NCBI RefSeq assembly: GCF_014133895.1
Contig: NC_050730.1
Location: 62,001-126,000 of the forward strand
Reading direction: 5' to 3'
Length of the DNA: 64,000 bases
Origin: Torulaspora globosa
Lineage: Eukaryota; Ascomycota; Saccharomycetes; Saccharomycetales; Saccharomycetaceae
Below the pieces are notes generated by a model. That model searched no databases and had not been told where the DNA came from. It worked only from the letters and a program-made list of their open reading frames with translations. Of the stretch, positions 1 to 10,296 are shown one piece after another (the first letter of the stretch is position 1; every line of letters begins with the position of its first letter). The position numbers and the translations under genes are program-made.

Positions 1-801
1 GATCTTCGAAATGTATTGTTGCACCGGAGTTGAGCTTATGCTCGTGTCCACTGAGACAGAGATACCATCTGAAAATTGTTTCACTGGAAGCTCAGTCTTG
101 CCAACGGTTATAATAGGATTGAACTCGACCGCAGAGGCTTCCTCCACGAGAATCGGCACCTCTTCATCGACCTGTACTGCTCGCGTTTGTGGATCTTCAG
201 TTGTCTGAGACCCTGTGGTATCGACATAAAAGATCTCCTCGTTTTTCAGCTGTGTAACGTCCTCCTCGCTCTCCTCAGAGGCCACCTCGGCGCAACGGTG
301 CGACTCTTGAGCTGAGCCATCTGCCACGTCCACGAAGTTTCCAGCTTGAGATATCTTGTCGTGGGCGTTTTTCCTTCTCAGCTGCTCGATCAAATCGTGC
401 GACGGGTCGTAAATTTCCTTGGCTCGTATGAACTCCATCGGTCTGCTTCTAAAACTCGCTCTAGCGCTGCTGAGATCACTCGTCGACTGATTGCGGCTTC
501 CTAGCCTTAAACCACCCATCTTCATGGATTTTTCGTTCTGAGACCGACCAAAGTAATAGTCCGCAACAGCACTAGGCGACACGAATGACCGCCCAGCGCC
601 TTGTGAATACACATCTGACATCAAGGGATTATCCAGATCCCCATCGCCCATTGCCAGCCCAGAATTATGCCAGATATTTTGCCTCTTTCCCGTGTCGCGA
701 TCCTGTCTTCGAGCACCCCTCCGCCTATTCCCCCGACCTCTCGAGCCTCCCCGGCCATGAGGTTTCCCTCGGCTGTTGTAATGACTGTGTCTCTTAGCCA
801 T
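1..801 (-). CDS. SQS1: Sqs1, Prp43-activating G-patch protein, N-terminal part (runs off window)
   Basis: The minus strand is open from an ATG at 801 to the window edge, giving 267 codons without a stop, so the C-terminus is missing. The protein begins MAKRHSHYNSRGKPHGRGGS and has an RG-rich head (about residues 12-35). A block around residues 75-135 then contains VADYYFGRSQ, SMKMGGLR and RAKEIYDPSHDLI, which I recognise as the conserved N-terminal region of yeast Sqs1. An acidic Glu-rich tract follows. In S. cerevisiae Sqs1 binds and stimulates the DEAH helicase Prp43 in ribosome biogenesis and splicing; its R3H and G-patch domains lie near the C-terminus and would be outside this window. 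It is divergent from ATG4, as in S. cerevisiae (YNL224C-YNL223W). Confidence 0.9.
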   Translation of the reverse strand, partial: MAKRHSHYNSRGKPHGRGGSRGRGNRRRGARRQDRDTGKRQNIWHNSGLAMGDGDLDNPLMSDVYSQGAGRSFVSPSAVADYYFGRSQNEKSMKMGGLRLGSRNQSTSDLSSARASFRSRPMEFIRAKEIYDPSHDLIEQLRRKNAHDKISQAGNFVDVADGSAQESHRCAEVASEESEEDVTQLKNEEIFYVDTTGSQTTEDPQTRAVQVDEEVPILVEEASAVEFNPIITVGKTELPVKQFSDGISVSVDTSISSTPVQQYISKI

Positions 802-1009
802 CTTTCAGCACTGCTGGTTGTGCTAACGACAGCTTCTAGAGTTTTTATATTCTTCAATCTCTAGTAGTTTGTATGTTCTTGTAATTAAGAGGGCTATCTT
901 ACGAATCTTGTTGTAAAAAGTGAAAAGGATCAAAGCTTGCAAGATCATATAAAAGAAGCACTGTAGGGTCCTGTTTGCAGCGAAGCAACGAGCTCAATAA
1001 GGTGATCGG

Positions 1010-2413
1010 ATGATGGAGCTTGTTCAGAGGATTTCACAGCAGCTTTTGGAGTCCACAGATCAGCCCACTGGACCTAGGGAATACGTCGTTCTGGGAGAAA
1101 TATACTCGTCTGTTTGTGCTGATCAAGGTGAAGAAGGGTCCCATGTTGGAAGTTCTGGATTTTTGAACGGATTCCTTGCCAGGAATGAGAGCTTAAATCA
1201 AGATTTTTTGTCAGATGTACAGTCCAGGCTGCAGTTCACGTATAGAACCAAGTTTGTTCCAATCCCGAGAGCAGCTGGTGGACCATCACCGCTTAGTTTC
1301 CATTTCTTGATCAGGGAAAACCCGTTGGCTACGATAGAGAACGCAATACACAATCCAGACTGTTTCAATACCGACATTGGCTGGGGCTGCATGATACGAA
1401 CTGGGCAAAGTCTTCTGGGAAATGCATTGCAGATAGCTAGACTCGGAAGGGATTATAGAGTACACCAGGGTCGGGACGAGGAGGAGCACGAGATTATGGA
1501 TTGGTTCATCGATTCGCCAGAGGCGCACTTCTCCGTGCATAACTTTGTGTCAGAGGGCTTGAGCCTCTCGAACAAGAAGCCAGGCGAATGGTTTGGCCCT
1601 GCTGCGACATCGCGAAGTATACAGAGTCTGCTCAACCGATTTCCCGCCAGCGGAATCGACAGATGTTTGATTTCGGTGTCGTCTGGTGATGTTTACGAGG
1701 ATGAGGTAAGGCAGACCTTTGCGGAGAACGAAAATGCCCGAGTACTGCTGCTGCTGGGAGTTAAGCTAGGGGTTAATGCTGTGAATGAGTATTATTGGGA
1801 TGATGTAAAGCAAATACTGGCATCGAAATTCTCTGTGGGGATAGCAGGAGGCAGGCCCTCGTCGTCATTGTATTTTATCGGGTACGAAGGAAATGAACTG
1901 ATATACTTTGATCCTCATACGCCACAGCCCTCTTTTCAACCCAATGCTTCAAAATCATTCTACGAAACATGCCACACCACTAGTTTTGGCAAGCTGCTCA
2001 TATCTGGCCTCGACCCTTCCATGCTAATCGGAATCCTTCTACGCGGCAAAGATCAGTGGTTGCAATGGAAGGAAGAGGTCAAGACCTCGAAGATTCTCAA
2101 TGTCCTGGACACCAAGCCATGCGACCTGGATGTCGTGTGCGAGGACGACATGGAAAGTGTGAACTCCTCTCTGCCAGGCAAGCACAACGACCGATCCACT
2201 CTGGTCGATGGGGATTACGTGGACATCAAGGCCATTCTGCAGCACAGCGCAGGGTACGCCGGCGACGCAGAAGAAGAGTTCCAGGACGTGCAGTGCAAGA
2301 AGCAGCAGATCATGGTGATGGGTGACCGAAGTTTTTCCTACAACTCGGTCGATGTCGAAGTGGAAAAGATCCTAGTCGAGCAAGAAACCATACACATAGC
2401 TAGATCCAACTAG
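1010..2413 (+). CDS. ATG4: Atg4 cysteine protease (Atg8 processing and delipidation)
   Basis: This 467-residue C54-family peptidase processes the C-terminus of Atg8 and later cleaves it from phosphatidylethanolamine during autophagy. The catalytic cysteine lies in DIGWGCMIRTGQSLLGNAL (Cys127), and the catalytic Asp and His are in YFDPHTPQPSF (Asp301, His303). A GIAGGRPSSSLYFIGY block precedes the Asp/His pair, as in the family. Two ATGs are adjacent (1010 and 1013), so the start could be either. The C-terminal tail carries EEEFQDV (residues 421-427), an acidic-flanked aromatic-x-x-aliphatic motif of the kind that binds Atg8. It lies between SQS1 (divergent) and SSU72 (tandem), matching YNL223W. 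Confidence 0.97.
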   Translation: MMELVQRISQQLLESTDQPTGPREYVVLGEIYSSVCADQGEEGSHVGSSGFLNGFLARNESLNQDFLSDVQSRLQFTYRTKFVPIPRAAGGPSPLSFHFLIRENPLATIENAIHNPDCFNTDIGWGCMIRTGQSLLGNALQIARLGRDYRVHQGRDEEEHEIMDWFIDSPEAHFSVHNFVSEGLSLSNKKPGEWFGPAATSRSIQSLLNRFPASGIDRCLISVSSGDVYEDEVRQTFAENENARVLLLLGVKLGVNAVNEYYWDDVKQILASKFSVGIAGGRPSSSLYFIGYEGNELIYFDPHTPQPSFQPNASKSFYETCHTTSFGKLLISGLDPSMLIGILLRGKDQWLQWKEEVKTSKILNVLDTKPCDLDVVCEDDMESVNSSLPGKHNDRSTLVDGDYVDIKAILQHSAGYAGDAEEEFQDVQCKKQQIMVMGDRSFSYNSVDVEVEKILVEQETIHIARSN

Positions 2414-2607
2414 CAGAACCACAGGCAGTCGCAGTGCGATGTGAAAGTCATCTTATATGCATGACCAGATTAAATATCTGCTTCCAGTAGCTGTGTTACC
2501 CTGCGCTATCTTTATAAGCTTATATATCAGCATGTAGTGGAAGTAGGTGATAGTTTGAAGCTCAACTAAGGCTAGCCAGAAGGGAAGCGGGTTGTCCATC
2601 TATTCAT

Positions 2608-3228
2608 ATGTCGCAGCATCGTAACCCAGACTTGAGGTTCTGCACAGTATGTGCATCCAATAACAATCGTTCAATGGAGTCACATAAAGTGCTTCTAGAA
2701 GCTGGGTACAACGTTAGCTCGTACGGTACTGGTTCTGCAGTGAGACTTCCGGGTCTCTCTATAGATAAACCCAACGTATATGCCTTCGGTACGCCTTATA
2801 ATGATATATATAATGATCTTCTCTCACAGTCGGCGGACAGATACAAGTCCAACGGGTTACTGCAAATGCTGGATCGAAATCGCAAGTTGAAGAGGGCACC
2901 AGAGAAGTGGCACGACAACACCAAGACGTTTGACTTTGTTTTCACCTGCGAGGAGAGATGCTTCGACTCTGTGTGTGAGGATTTGATGTCCAGAGGAGGC
3001 ACACTCAACAAGATAGTCCATGTCATAAACGTCGACATCAAGGACGACAACGAAAACGCCAAGATTGGCAGCAAAGCCATATTGGAGTTGGCAGATATGC
3101 TGAACGACCAGGTTTCCGATTGCGAGAAGAATGGTGCGCCGTTTGAAGACAACATTGTGGAGGTAATAGCTAACTGGCAAAAAGATCACCCACAGCTTCC
3201 CGCTTTGTATTCGCCAGCATACTATTGA
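2608..3228 (+). CDS. SSU72: Ssu72 phosphatase of the RNA polymerase II CTD
   Basis: The 206-residue protein matches the usual length of the family. The phosphatase signature CX5RS is at the N-terminus, within [18 protein letters not shown], with Cys15 as nucleophile and Arg21. The conserved blocks [24 protein letters not shown] and HVINVDIKD are all present. Ssu72 removes Ser5 (and Ser7) phosphates from the polymerase II CTD and is part of the cleavage and polyadenylation factor, acting in termination and 3'-end formation. It sits directly after ATG4, as in S. cerevisiae (YNL222W). The ATG at 2608 is the first in frame. Confidence 0.97.
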   Translation: MSQHRNPDLRFCTVCASNNNRSMESHKVLLEAGYNVSSYGTGSAVRLPGLSIDKPNVYAFGTPYNDIYNDLLSQSADRYKSNGLLQMLDRNRKLKRAPEKWHDNTKTFDFVFTCEERCFDSVCEDLMSRGGTLNKIVHVINVDIKDDNENAKIGSKAILELADMLNDQVSDCEKNGAPFEDNIVEVIANWQKDHPQLPALYSPAYY

Positions 3229-3282
3229 GACTTGTAAGCAGGAATATATCAGTTGGACTATCTATAGTTAGATGCAAGCTAG

Positions 3283-4734
<1,452 letters not shown>

Positions 4735-5217
4735 CTACCATCCTGCCACACTCGATTTTCTGGCCGAGCCTATCAGTTTATATACGCGGGCCGGTTCCTC
4801 GAAGAGCGTGCCATCTGCTGATAAGGAACCAGCACATCGCCGGCCACCGCGATAACAGACCGCTAGATAGCAGGAAGCCACTTGTCGTCGTCGCCATAGC
4901 TTCTCCAGTTGTCGAACCTTGGCAGACCTTGCAAACGCCGCATAAGCTCAGCACCGGCTCCCCAGCAATGCCAAGCCAAGTGCCATTGCTGCACCCGTCG
5001 TCGAATCCAGACGCTTCCTCGCTGTCAACATAGCCATGCTTGCTGTATGCTAGTCGGCGTCCAACGTGGGTGTCTGTAATTGCATTGTGGCGCGGCCCGC
5101 GCCAGTTTTCTGCATTGTGACAGTAAAGAGGACAATGGCAGCTCATCGAGTATAAAAAGATAGAGATAGCTAGAGATCCGGCAGGCTGGCGGAAATATTG
5201 GGAAATAATTGCAGAAA
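4735..5217. promoter_or_regulatory. Divergent promoter region GUD1 / AIM6
   Basis: This 483 bp gap holds no convincing gene; the open frames across it are short and start with non-ATG codons. TATA-like elements face each gene: TATATAAAC on the minus strand near 4775 for GUD1, and TATAAAAAG at 5151 for AIM6. Two GATAA cores on the plus strand (4820 and 4851) lie close to GUD1. Confidence 0.7.
4820..4856. promoter_or_regulatory. Paired GATAA sites (UAS-NTR type) upstream of GUD1
   Basis: GATAAG at 4820-4825 and GATAAC at 4851-4856 lie in the same orientation, 26 bp apart and about 90-120 bp upstream of the GUD1 ATG. GATAAG elements bind Gln3/Gat1, and GATAA pairs 15-35 bp apart are the Dal80 arrangement. 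GUD1 of S. cerevisiae is under nitrogen catabolite repression, so the placement makes sense; occupancy is inferred. Confidence 0.5.
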
Positions 5218-6414
5218 ATGCTGTGTGTTAAGACGTGGTTTTTGGTGCTGGCACTGTACCTTGTTGCTGTCTGTACGTTGCTGTCGCCTGGTGCCAAAAC
5301 GAGCGAGCTGTCGTTTCTGTCGGACATCGACAAGAGAGGAGTCGATGGGCCAGCGTATCGTGTGGGTAATCTGGGGGTCAGCGGAAGTGAGCTTCTGAGA
5401 CTGTTTAGGAAACATCTGGTGCAGGTAGTGGCTCGCACAGACGGCGACGAGCCGGTACGAGTGTCGCCGTACTATGACAGTCTCAGAGAGTATCTGTTCC
5501 AGGGCGACGAGGATGCGGCGTGCTCGCCACACCGCTCCGCGGTGGCGAAATTGACCAGCAACGTGAATCCGATCCCGGTGCATTCTCACAACGACTACTG
5601 GCGGTCGTTGCCGCTGTTCGAGGCAATCGCAAACGGAGCGTCAAGCGTGGAAGCTGACGTGTGGATCGTGCCGGATGTGGAGCGTGCGGGCGAAAAGGCT
5701 CTCGCGGTGGCTCACAGCAGGGCGTACGTCGACCCTGTGCATCGGACTCTGGACTCGCTCTACACAACGCCGTTGCTCAGGATGCTCGACCAGGTCAACT
5801 GCGGCGAGGCGGGGGACGCTAATGGCGTGTTCTTCGACTCTCCCGAGACGACCCTCTTTCTCTTTATCGACTTCAAGTCTCCCGACAGTGGATTGATCTA
5901 CCAGTTGCTGATGGAAAAATACCTGAAGCCTCTCATCGACAAGGGCTATCTGACACACTTTGATATGCAGCAGGGAAAGCTCGTCTGGAGACAGATCACC
6001 GTGGTGCTGACGGGAGATTTCCCGAACGATCTCGGCATCATCGACAGAGACGTTGGACTTGGCTATTTGGGAGACGGCAAACGATACGTAACGCTGGAGT
6101 CAAGTATAGTGGACCAGTCGTCGACGATACGAAACACATCGGTGATGGCTGCCTCATCGTTCTCTCAGATGCTGGAGCGCTGTGGATCTTCCGAAATTAA
6201 AGTCGTCTGGCGTGGCCGTCTGGCGCGCTCAGAGATCCAATGCCTAAGGTCGATGATCAAGAGCACTCAGGAGGCAGGTATCAGGACGAGGATCTGGGGG
6301 CTACCGAACTGGCCATTACGAACCGTCAAGACACTTTGGTCACAGGTGATCGAAGATCTGCATTCTGACGTTTTGAACGTGGACGATCTGCATTTAGCTA
6401 GCAGGCGATTTTAA
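5218..6414 (+). CDS. AIM6: Aim6-like phosphodiesterase-fold protein
   Basis: The 398-residue protein starts at the ATG at 5218; the frame can be extended to a TTG at 5209 but that is not a credible start. Residues 7-24 form a hydrophobic N-terminal segment (signal anchor or signal peptide). The body shows a PLC-like/glycerophosphodiester phosphodiesterase fold signature: NPIPVHSHNDYWRSLPLFEA (His122, His124, Asp126) followed by GASSVEADVW (Glu145, Asp147), then AVAHSR. This matches AIM6/YDL237W, whose deletion affects mitochondrial inheritance in S. cerevisiae; its substrate is unknown. It is divergent from GUD1 as on chromosome IV and convergent with the U1 snRNA gene. Confidence 0.93.
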   Translation: MLCVKTWFLVLALYLVAVCTLLSPGAKTSELSFLSDIDKRGVDGPAYRVGNLGVSGSELLRLFRKHLVQVVARTDGDEPVRVSPYYDSLREYLFQGDEDAACSPHRSAVAKLTSNVNPIPVHSHNDYWRSLPLFEAIANGASSVEADVWIVPDVERAGEKALAVAHSRAYVDPVHRTLDSLYTTPLLRMLDQVNCGEAGDANGVFFDSPETTLFLFIDFKSPDSGLIYQLLMEKYLKPLIDKGYLTHFDMQQGKLVWRQITVVLTGDFPNDLGIIDRDVGLGYLGDGKRYVTLESSIVDQSSTIRNTSVMAASSFSQMLERCGSSEIKVVWRGRLARSEIQCLRSMIKSTQEAGIRTRIWGLPNWPLRTVKTLWSQVIEDLHSDVLNVDDLHLASRRF

Positions 6415-6536
6415 CCATAGTGATAGCATGTAATAGAGGCTTAATAGATTAATTCTCAAAGCAAAGGACGTCGACTGACATACATCTGTTGTGAGAAAGG
6501 GAAATCAAAATATCCTTTCAAAGGAATAGTTTGAGA

Positions 6537-7099
6537 AAATAAATCAAAAATTATAAGACCCACCCGTTCCTACCAAAACTCTCTGGCGATTCTATCCCAC
6601 CACAAGGGCAGGACACACCCTGTTGTGAAGTTTCGATCCCTCTCCGAAGAAAGGGATCACGCCCCGCAAACGAAATATTACATTGCAAGCCATCGCCGGA
6701 CCGCTCAACCTTCTCAATGGAAACTAATCCAAAGGAATCAGCAGCCCCAACAGCCTGCAATATAGGCGTAATACTCCTTTTGACAGAACAACTTCACACC
6801 AAAGTTCTCCCAGAGAGCTCCAGCTCCCCCAACACTGATTGTACTCAGTGCCATGCTTCTCCAGGCAGAAGAAAAAAAGGGCCCCTGCAGCACCCAGAGC
6901 AGATACTCCGTGTTCTGCAGAAACGAGGGAACGAAACGTCAGCAAGCACGCTCTTCGCATGTATGTGTATCGACGAGGAAGCTTACGTCAATTGCAACGG
7001 TGGGAAACCCACCTGTAAGCCGCATAGCATCCCTCGGATGAAGATGTGCACTTGGCCAGCAGGACTTCTTGATCTCCCCTGGCGTCTTAAGGTAAGTAT
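6537..7099 (-). ncRNA. SNR19: U1 spliceosomal snRNA
   Basis: Read on the minus strand, the RNA starts at 7099 with ATACTTACCTTAAGACGCC. This is the yeast U1 5' end that pairs with 5' splice sites (ACUUACC), followed by GGGGAGATCAAGAAGTCC as in S. cerevisiae U1. Further matches to yeast U1 are GCTTGCTGACGTTTC, TTTCTTCTGCCTGGAGAAG and the 3' end GGTAGGAACGGGTGGGTC followed by the Sm site ATTTTTG (about 6544-6550). The total is about 563 nt, the large yeast-type U1 (S. cerevisiae 568 nt). The 3' end is estimated from the Sm site. It lies next to POP1, as snR19 does on chromosome XIV. Open frames across this interval are chance frames within the RNA gene. Confidence 0.97.
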
Positions 7100-7160
7100 G
7101 GGGATTTAAAACAAGAGAAAGGCCTGCGAGAAGATAAATGAGAATGGAAAAAAGCCTGCC

Positions 7161-7171
7161 TTTATATACCT
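7161..7171 (-). promoter_or_regulatory. TATA box of the U1 snRNA gene
   Basis: The minus strand reads GGTATATAAAGG about 65 nt upstream of the mapped U1 5' end at 7099, a normal yeast spacing for a polymerase II snRNA gene. Confidence 0.6.
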
Positions 7172-7262
7172 AGACAATGAAAAATTTGAGCCCTCAGTTC
7201 TGGTGCGGGTAACCGCCGAAAATACTGAAATAAAATAGCCGCCCAGCTATATGCTTTATCAG

Positions 7263-9815
7263 TCATATATCGATATGAGTCCAGCTTGCTAATCTGTAGG
7301 TTGTAGTACCAACATTCCGCACAAGAACGTAGCGCGGGGACTGGTTTCTTGCATCGATGAAACCGTGGGCGACTCCTCGTCCAAGCCCTAGATGAAAGGA
7401 GCCGCTGGTAACAAATCCGATCAAATCTGTGACTCTTGGCGACGGGTGATGCACATCATGGTCGACTCTTCCATCGGCGCGGTAAATGCCGTCTTTGACG
7501 CTCATCCAGTGTTCCTGATCTTCTGGAGGTATCTTGTAGATTCTGGCATTATCAGTTGGGCGGCCTCTCTCGAGCAGAGTGCAAGAGATGGCTACTACAT
7601 CCAGCGGCGTCTGTGATAACGAAAGCTGGAGCGGCTCTTGCCAGCTTCGTTCGACCAACTTTTCGCGGCGACCAGTAAGCCTGATAGGCAAACATTCGGA
7701 GCCCTGGGGCTGCTCTATTCCTGCAAGGTCCTTATATAACTCGAAAAGGTCATTCACTGTTTGAATCTCCCTCATGCCGTTAGCTGCAAACTGTGACGTC
7801 TTGGCCTGATGAAACAGTGTCAATGGTTGGTCTTGCCTTGTTAAGTATTCAAGGCCGTTTCTAAGCAGCTGTAAAAGCCTCCAGTCTGAGGTAAAAGAGT
7901 CTCCTATTTCACCAGCAATAGCGGGAATCGGCTCTCTATGCAGACCGGGAATTCGTTCGAAATTTATCCTTTTGGCAGGCGGCTTCCTGGTCCATTTGCT
8001 CCTGGAGGCGCCTCCCTTGAGCGCATTTTCCATCTCTCCAGCTTTGGTAAACGGAAAATCGTCTGGAAAGTAGAGTCTACCATCCTCAAAGTTCAATTGT
8101 TGCTGTTGTCTTAGTCCGAAATGATGAACCCGCGATACTCTATTCAGCTGACACCAAAACGGAAGAACCCAGAACCATGGAAGTAGCAGCACCCAATCCT
8201 TATTCTGCTGTCTCTTTACCACCAGAAGAGGGATGGCAGGATCTGTCTTGGAGTCAAAGGGGATCATATTCTGTTTTCGATCGGCAGGTTCACTCGAAAG
8301 CAACGCTTGTCGTCTGCTAGCGATCTGCTTGAGAGTTTGCTGGTTCTTGTATGAGTCGCTTCTGTTTTTTGGGTCGCAGAGTCTCTTCAAAACTTGCGTA
8401 ATCGCTTCAAGCGGGAAGTCGTTCTGCAGAGATATGATTTCCTCTATCGTTGGAGCTTTTGCCAGCTCAGATGAGTTAATCGGTCTCGGCCTTGCTAGAT
8501 GGCGGGGGTCCATGCAATTAAAGGCAAACATCGTCCTGTGAGGTAGACTGGAAATTTCAGACACTCTGGAAATCCTACTGAACTGCTGATATGATAGAGA
8601 TTTCTCGCAGCTCCGCAAAACGGAAGCCAACGACATCAAGGATTTTGCTCCCTTGAGAGTTATGCTACCCAGTGAATAGCGACAGTCGTGGATCCTAAAG
8701 CCATTCGGTATCCTGCTTTTCAGTGATTTGAACACCTTAGAGTAAATGGAAGGATGTGTTCTAATCATCACCATGTTTAGCTCTATCCATAGCAGATCCA
8801 TCTCACCGAGTATAGCCGAGGAATCTTCTTCCAAGTCGTACAATAGCCCCTCGAACCATGTCTTAGAGATACGGTACTTGCTCAGGACGGCGCGTTGGTT
8901 GGTCATTTGGGACACAAGTTCTTTCAGGGCAGCTGATTCTCCGGTAGACGTATCGGTGATAATCAACGTTCCGTAGAAGCTGGTGTCCATGCTTAGCGCT
9001 CCATCTGATGCGGAGACATTCCCACCAATGCGATGAGCAAGTTTGAAGCACTTTTGAGTCGGCGACCAGGGTATCTGGAAACCCCATCTTTTGATCATAT
9101 GAGATCTCTTTGCATTCCATATGTGAGACGGCAGCCATGTGAAGAGTCTCTGTCTCTTGAAATACTTGGGCCGGCCCTTTGGGGTAGATGCTAATTCTCC
9201 TAGACCCGTATTATCGTAGCTCCCTAGTTTATTGCCCAGCAACTCACGCTGCCCCGCACCAGAGCGTGCGGAATTAATCGTTGCACGCAACGCCCTCAAC
9301 TTCTGTCTCAGATTGCAGCTCTTCGCGGTGATATCGCGAGGCAGGCCCGCACGCATCGAAGTGCACTTCCCGGCCAGCCGCAGTAGTTTCGTGGACATTT
9401 TGGCCCTGTACAGCTGTCGAGCGGTCAGCCCGTGTCTCCTGTGCTTCCCGCTTTTCTTTACCACAGTACTTTGCTCACTTTTGAGCATCTCTCGAATAGC
9501 CCTATTGCGCAGCCTTTTGGGGATCCTCCTAATGTTGTGAGACGCCGTTCTCCGGCGCAGCTTGCGAGGCAGCGCCTGGAACACCCTTGTCGAATTTGCC
9601 GCCTTCGACGACCGCATTGCAGCCTGCAATTCCCTGATTTCAAATTCTCGTGACCCAATAAACTCACCGATCTTAAGCATACCTCCTCCCTCGCTCAGCT
9701 CGCCTGCTCCTTTTCCATCGACGGCGACAGCCTGCGCTCTTATCGTCCTCGCATCTCGGACTTTCTGCCTCCGAAACGCCTGATTCTTGTTGACAGCCTT
9801 CTTGCCCCCAGACAT
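7263..9815 (-). CDS. POP1: Pop1, protein subunit of RNase P and RNase MRP
   Basis: The 850-residue protein starts at the ATG at 9815; the 6-codon extension to a GTG at 9833 is unlikely. Pop1 is the largest protein of nuclear RNase P (tRNA 5' processing) and RNase MRP (rRNA ITS1 cleavage). The diagnostic N-terminal block FQALPRKLRRRTASHNIRRI (about residues 79-98) and a second Arg/Lys-rich motif, RRHGLTARQLYRAKMSTKLL, are present. Further blocks such as FTWLPSHIWNAKR, DTSFYGTLIIT and LLPWFWVLPFWCQLNR match the central Pop1/POPLD region. The C-terminal GFVTSGSFHLGLGRGVAHGF segment is also typical. It is divergent from ADE12, as YNL221C-YNL220W. Confidence 0.96.
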   Translation of the reverse strand: MSGGKKAVNKNQAFRRQKVRDARTIRAQAVAVDGKGAGELSEGGGMLKIGEFIGSREFEIRELQAAMRSSKAANSTRVFQALPRKLRRRTASHNIRRIPKRLRNRAIREMLKSEQSTVVKKSGKHRRHGLTARQLYRAKMSTKLLRLAGKCTSMRAGLPRDITAKSCNLRQKLRALRATINSARSGAGQRELLGNKLGSYDNTGLGELASTPKGRPKYFKRQRLFTWLPSHIWNAKRSHMIKRWGFQIPWSPTQKCFKLAHRIGGNVSASDGALSMDTSFYGTLIITDTSTGESAALKELVSQMTNQRAVLSKYRISKTWFEGLLYDLEEDSSAILGEMDLLWIELNMVMIRTHPSIYSKVFKSLKSRIPNGFRIHDCRYSLGSITLKGAKSLMSLASVLRSCEKSLSYQQFSRISRVSEISSLPHRTMFAFNCMDPRHLARPRPINSSELAKAPTIEEIISLQNDFPLEAITQVLKRLCDPKNRSDSYKNQQTLKQIASRRQALLSSEPADRKQNMIPFDSKTDPAIPLLVVKRQQNKDWVLLLPWFWVLPFWCQLNRVSRVHHFGLRQQQQLNFEDGRLYFPDDFPFTKAGEMENALKGGASRSKWTRKPPAKRINFERIPGLHREPIPAIAGEIGDSFTSDWRLLQLLRNGLEYLTRQDQPLTLFHQAKTSQFAANGMREIQTVNDLFELYKDLAGIEQPQGSECLPIRLTGRREKLVERSWQEPLQLSLSQTPLDVVAISCTLLERGRPTDNARIYKIPPEDQEHWMSVKDGIYRADGRVDHDVHHPSPRVTDLIGFVTSGSFHLGLGRGVAHGFIDARNQSPRYVLVRNVGTTTYRLASWTHIDI

Positions 9816-10296
9816 GCCAACTACACCGCTCACAAGGGCTTAAATAGTCCTCAATCTTATGCTACTCTGCATAGTTAATACCTGAGTTTACTGCTCATCT
9901 CTTCGAAAGTAGCCTGAGGTCTGGTCTGTCCGATATCTGCCGGGTATGTTTCGGACAGTAAGAAGTCAATAATGAAATCAATTAATTTTTCGCGAAAATG
10001 GAAAATAATGAAAAGTGAAAAATTATCGCCCGCGATATCAACAATATCATATAAAAGAGTTGGAATAGAGCCGTTTTTCTACGGCTTCCGTTCATTCGGT
10101 GGATATCTGATGTTATTAGCCTACTTTGTTATTCGTTTATCTTACATGTCTCATCCACAAACATTATTTTTACATTTGTATAATTCTTGCATCTTGATTT
10201 TTGTTTAAAACTTGTTGTGTCTTCTGGGCTCGAAGGATTTAACGTAGGTTTCCCGTCTGAGACTTGCGTTCAGGTTCTAGTTGCAATTGTATCGAT
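9816..10296. promoter_or_regulatory. Divergent promoter region POP1 / ADE12
   Basis: This 481 bp AT-rich gap contains no gene I can support; a 78-codon open frame on the plus strand is compositionally random. It holds a PAC-like GATGAG core on the minus strand (9894-9899), a perfect palindrome TTTTCGCGAAAA (9987-9998), an RRPE-like TGAAAAATTA (10016) and a short hairpin, AGCCGT/ACGGCT, at 10069-10086. The first and third would fit POP1 being co-expressed with ribosome-biogenesis genes. Confidence 0.5.

Noticed and set aside
6551..7109. Several short open frames on both strands in the AIM6-POP1 gap
   Set aside because: The interval is the U1 snRNA gene; the frames have no protein-like features.
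10162..10173. Near match to the ARS consensus (TTTTACATTTG)
   Set aside because: One mismatch in eleven is expected often in AT-rich promoter DNA; no supporting B elements can be judged by eye.
9972..10208. 78-codon frame between POP1 and ADE12
   Set aside because: It lies in an AT-rich divergent promoter and its residues are random Phe/Tyr/Leu runs.
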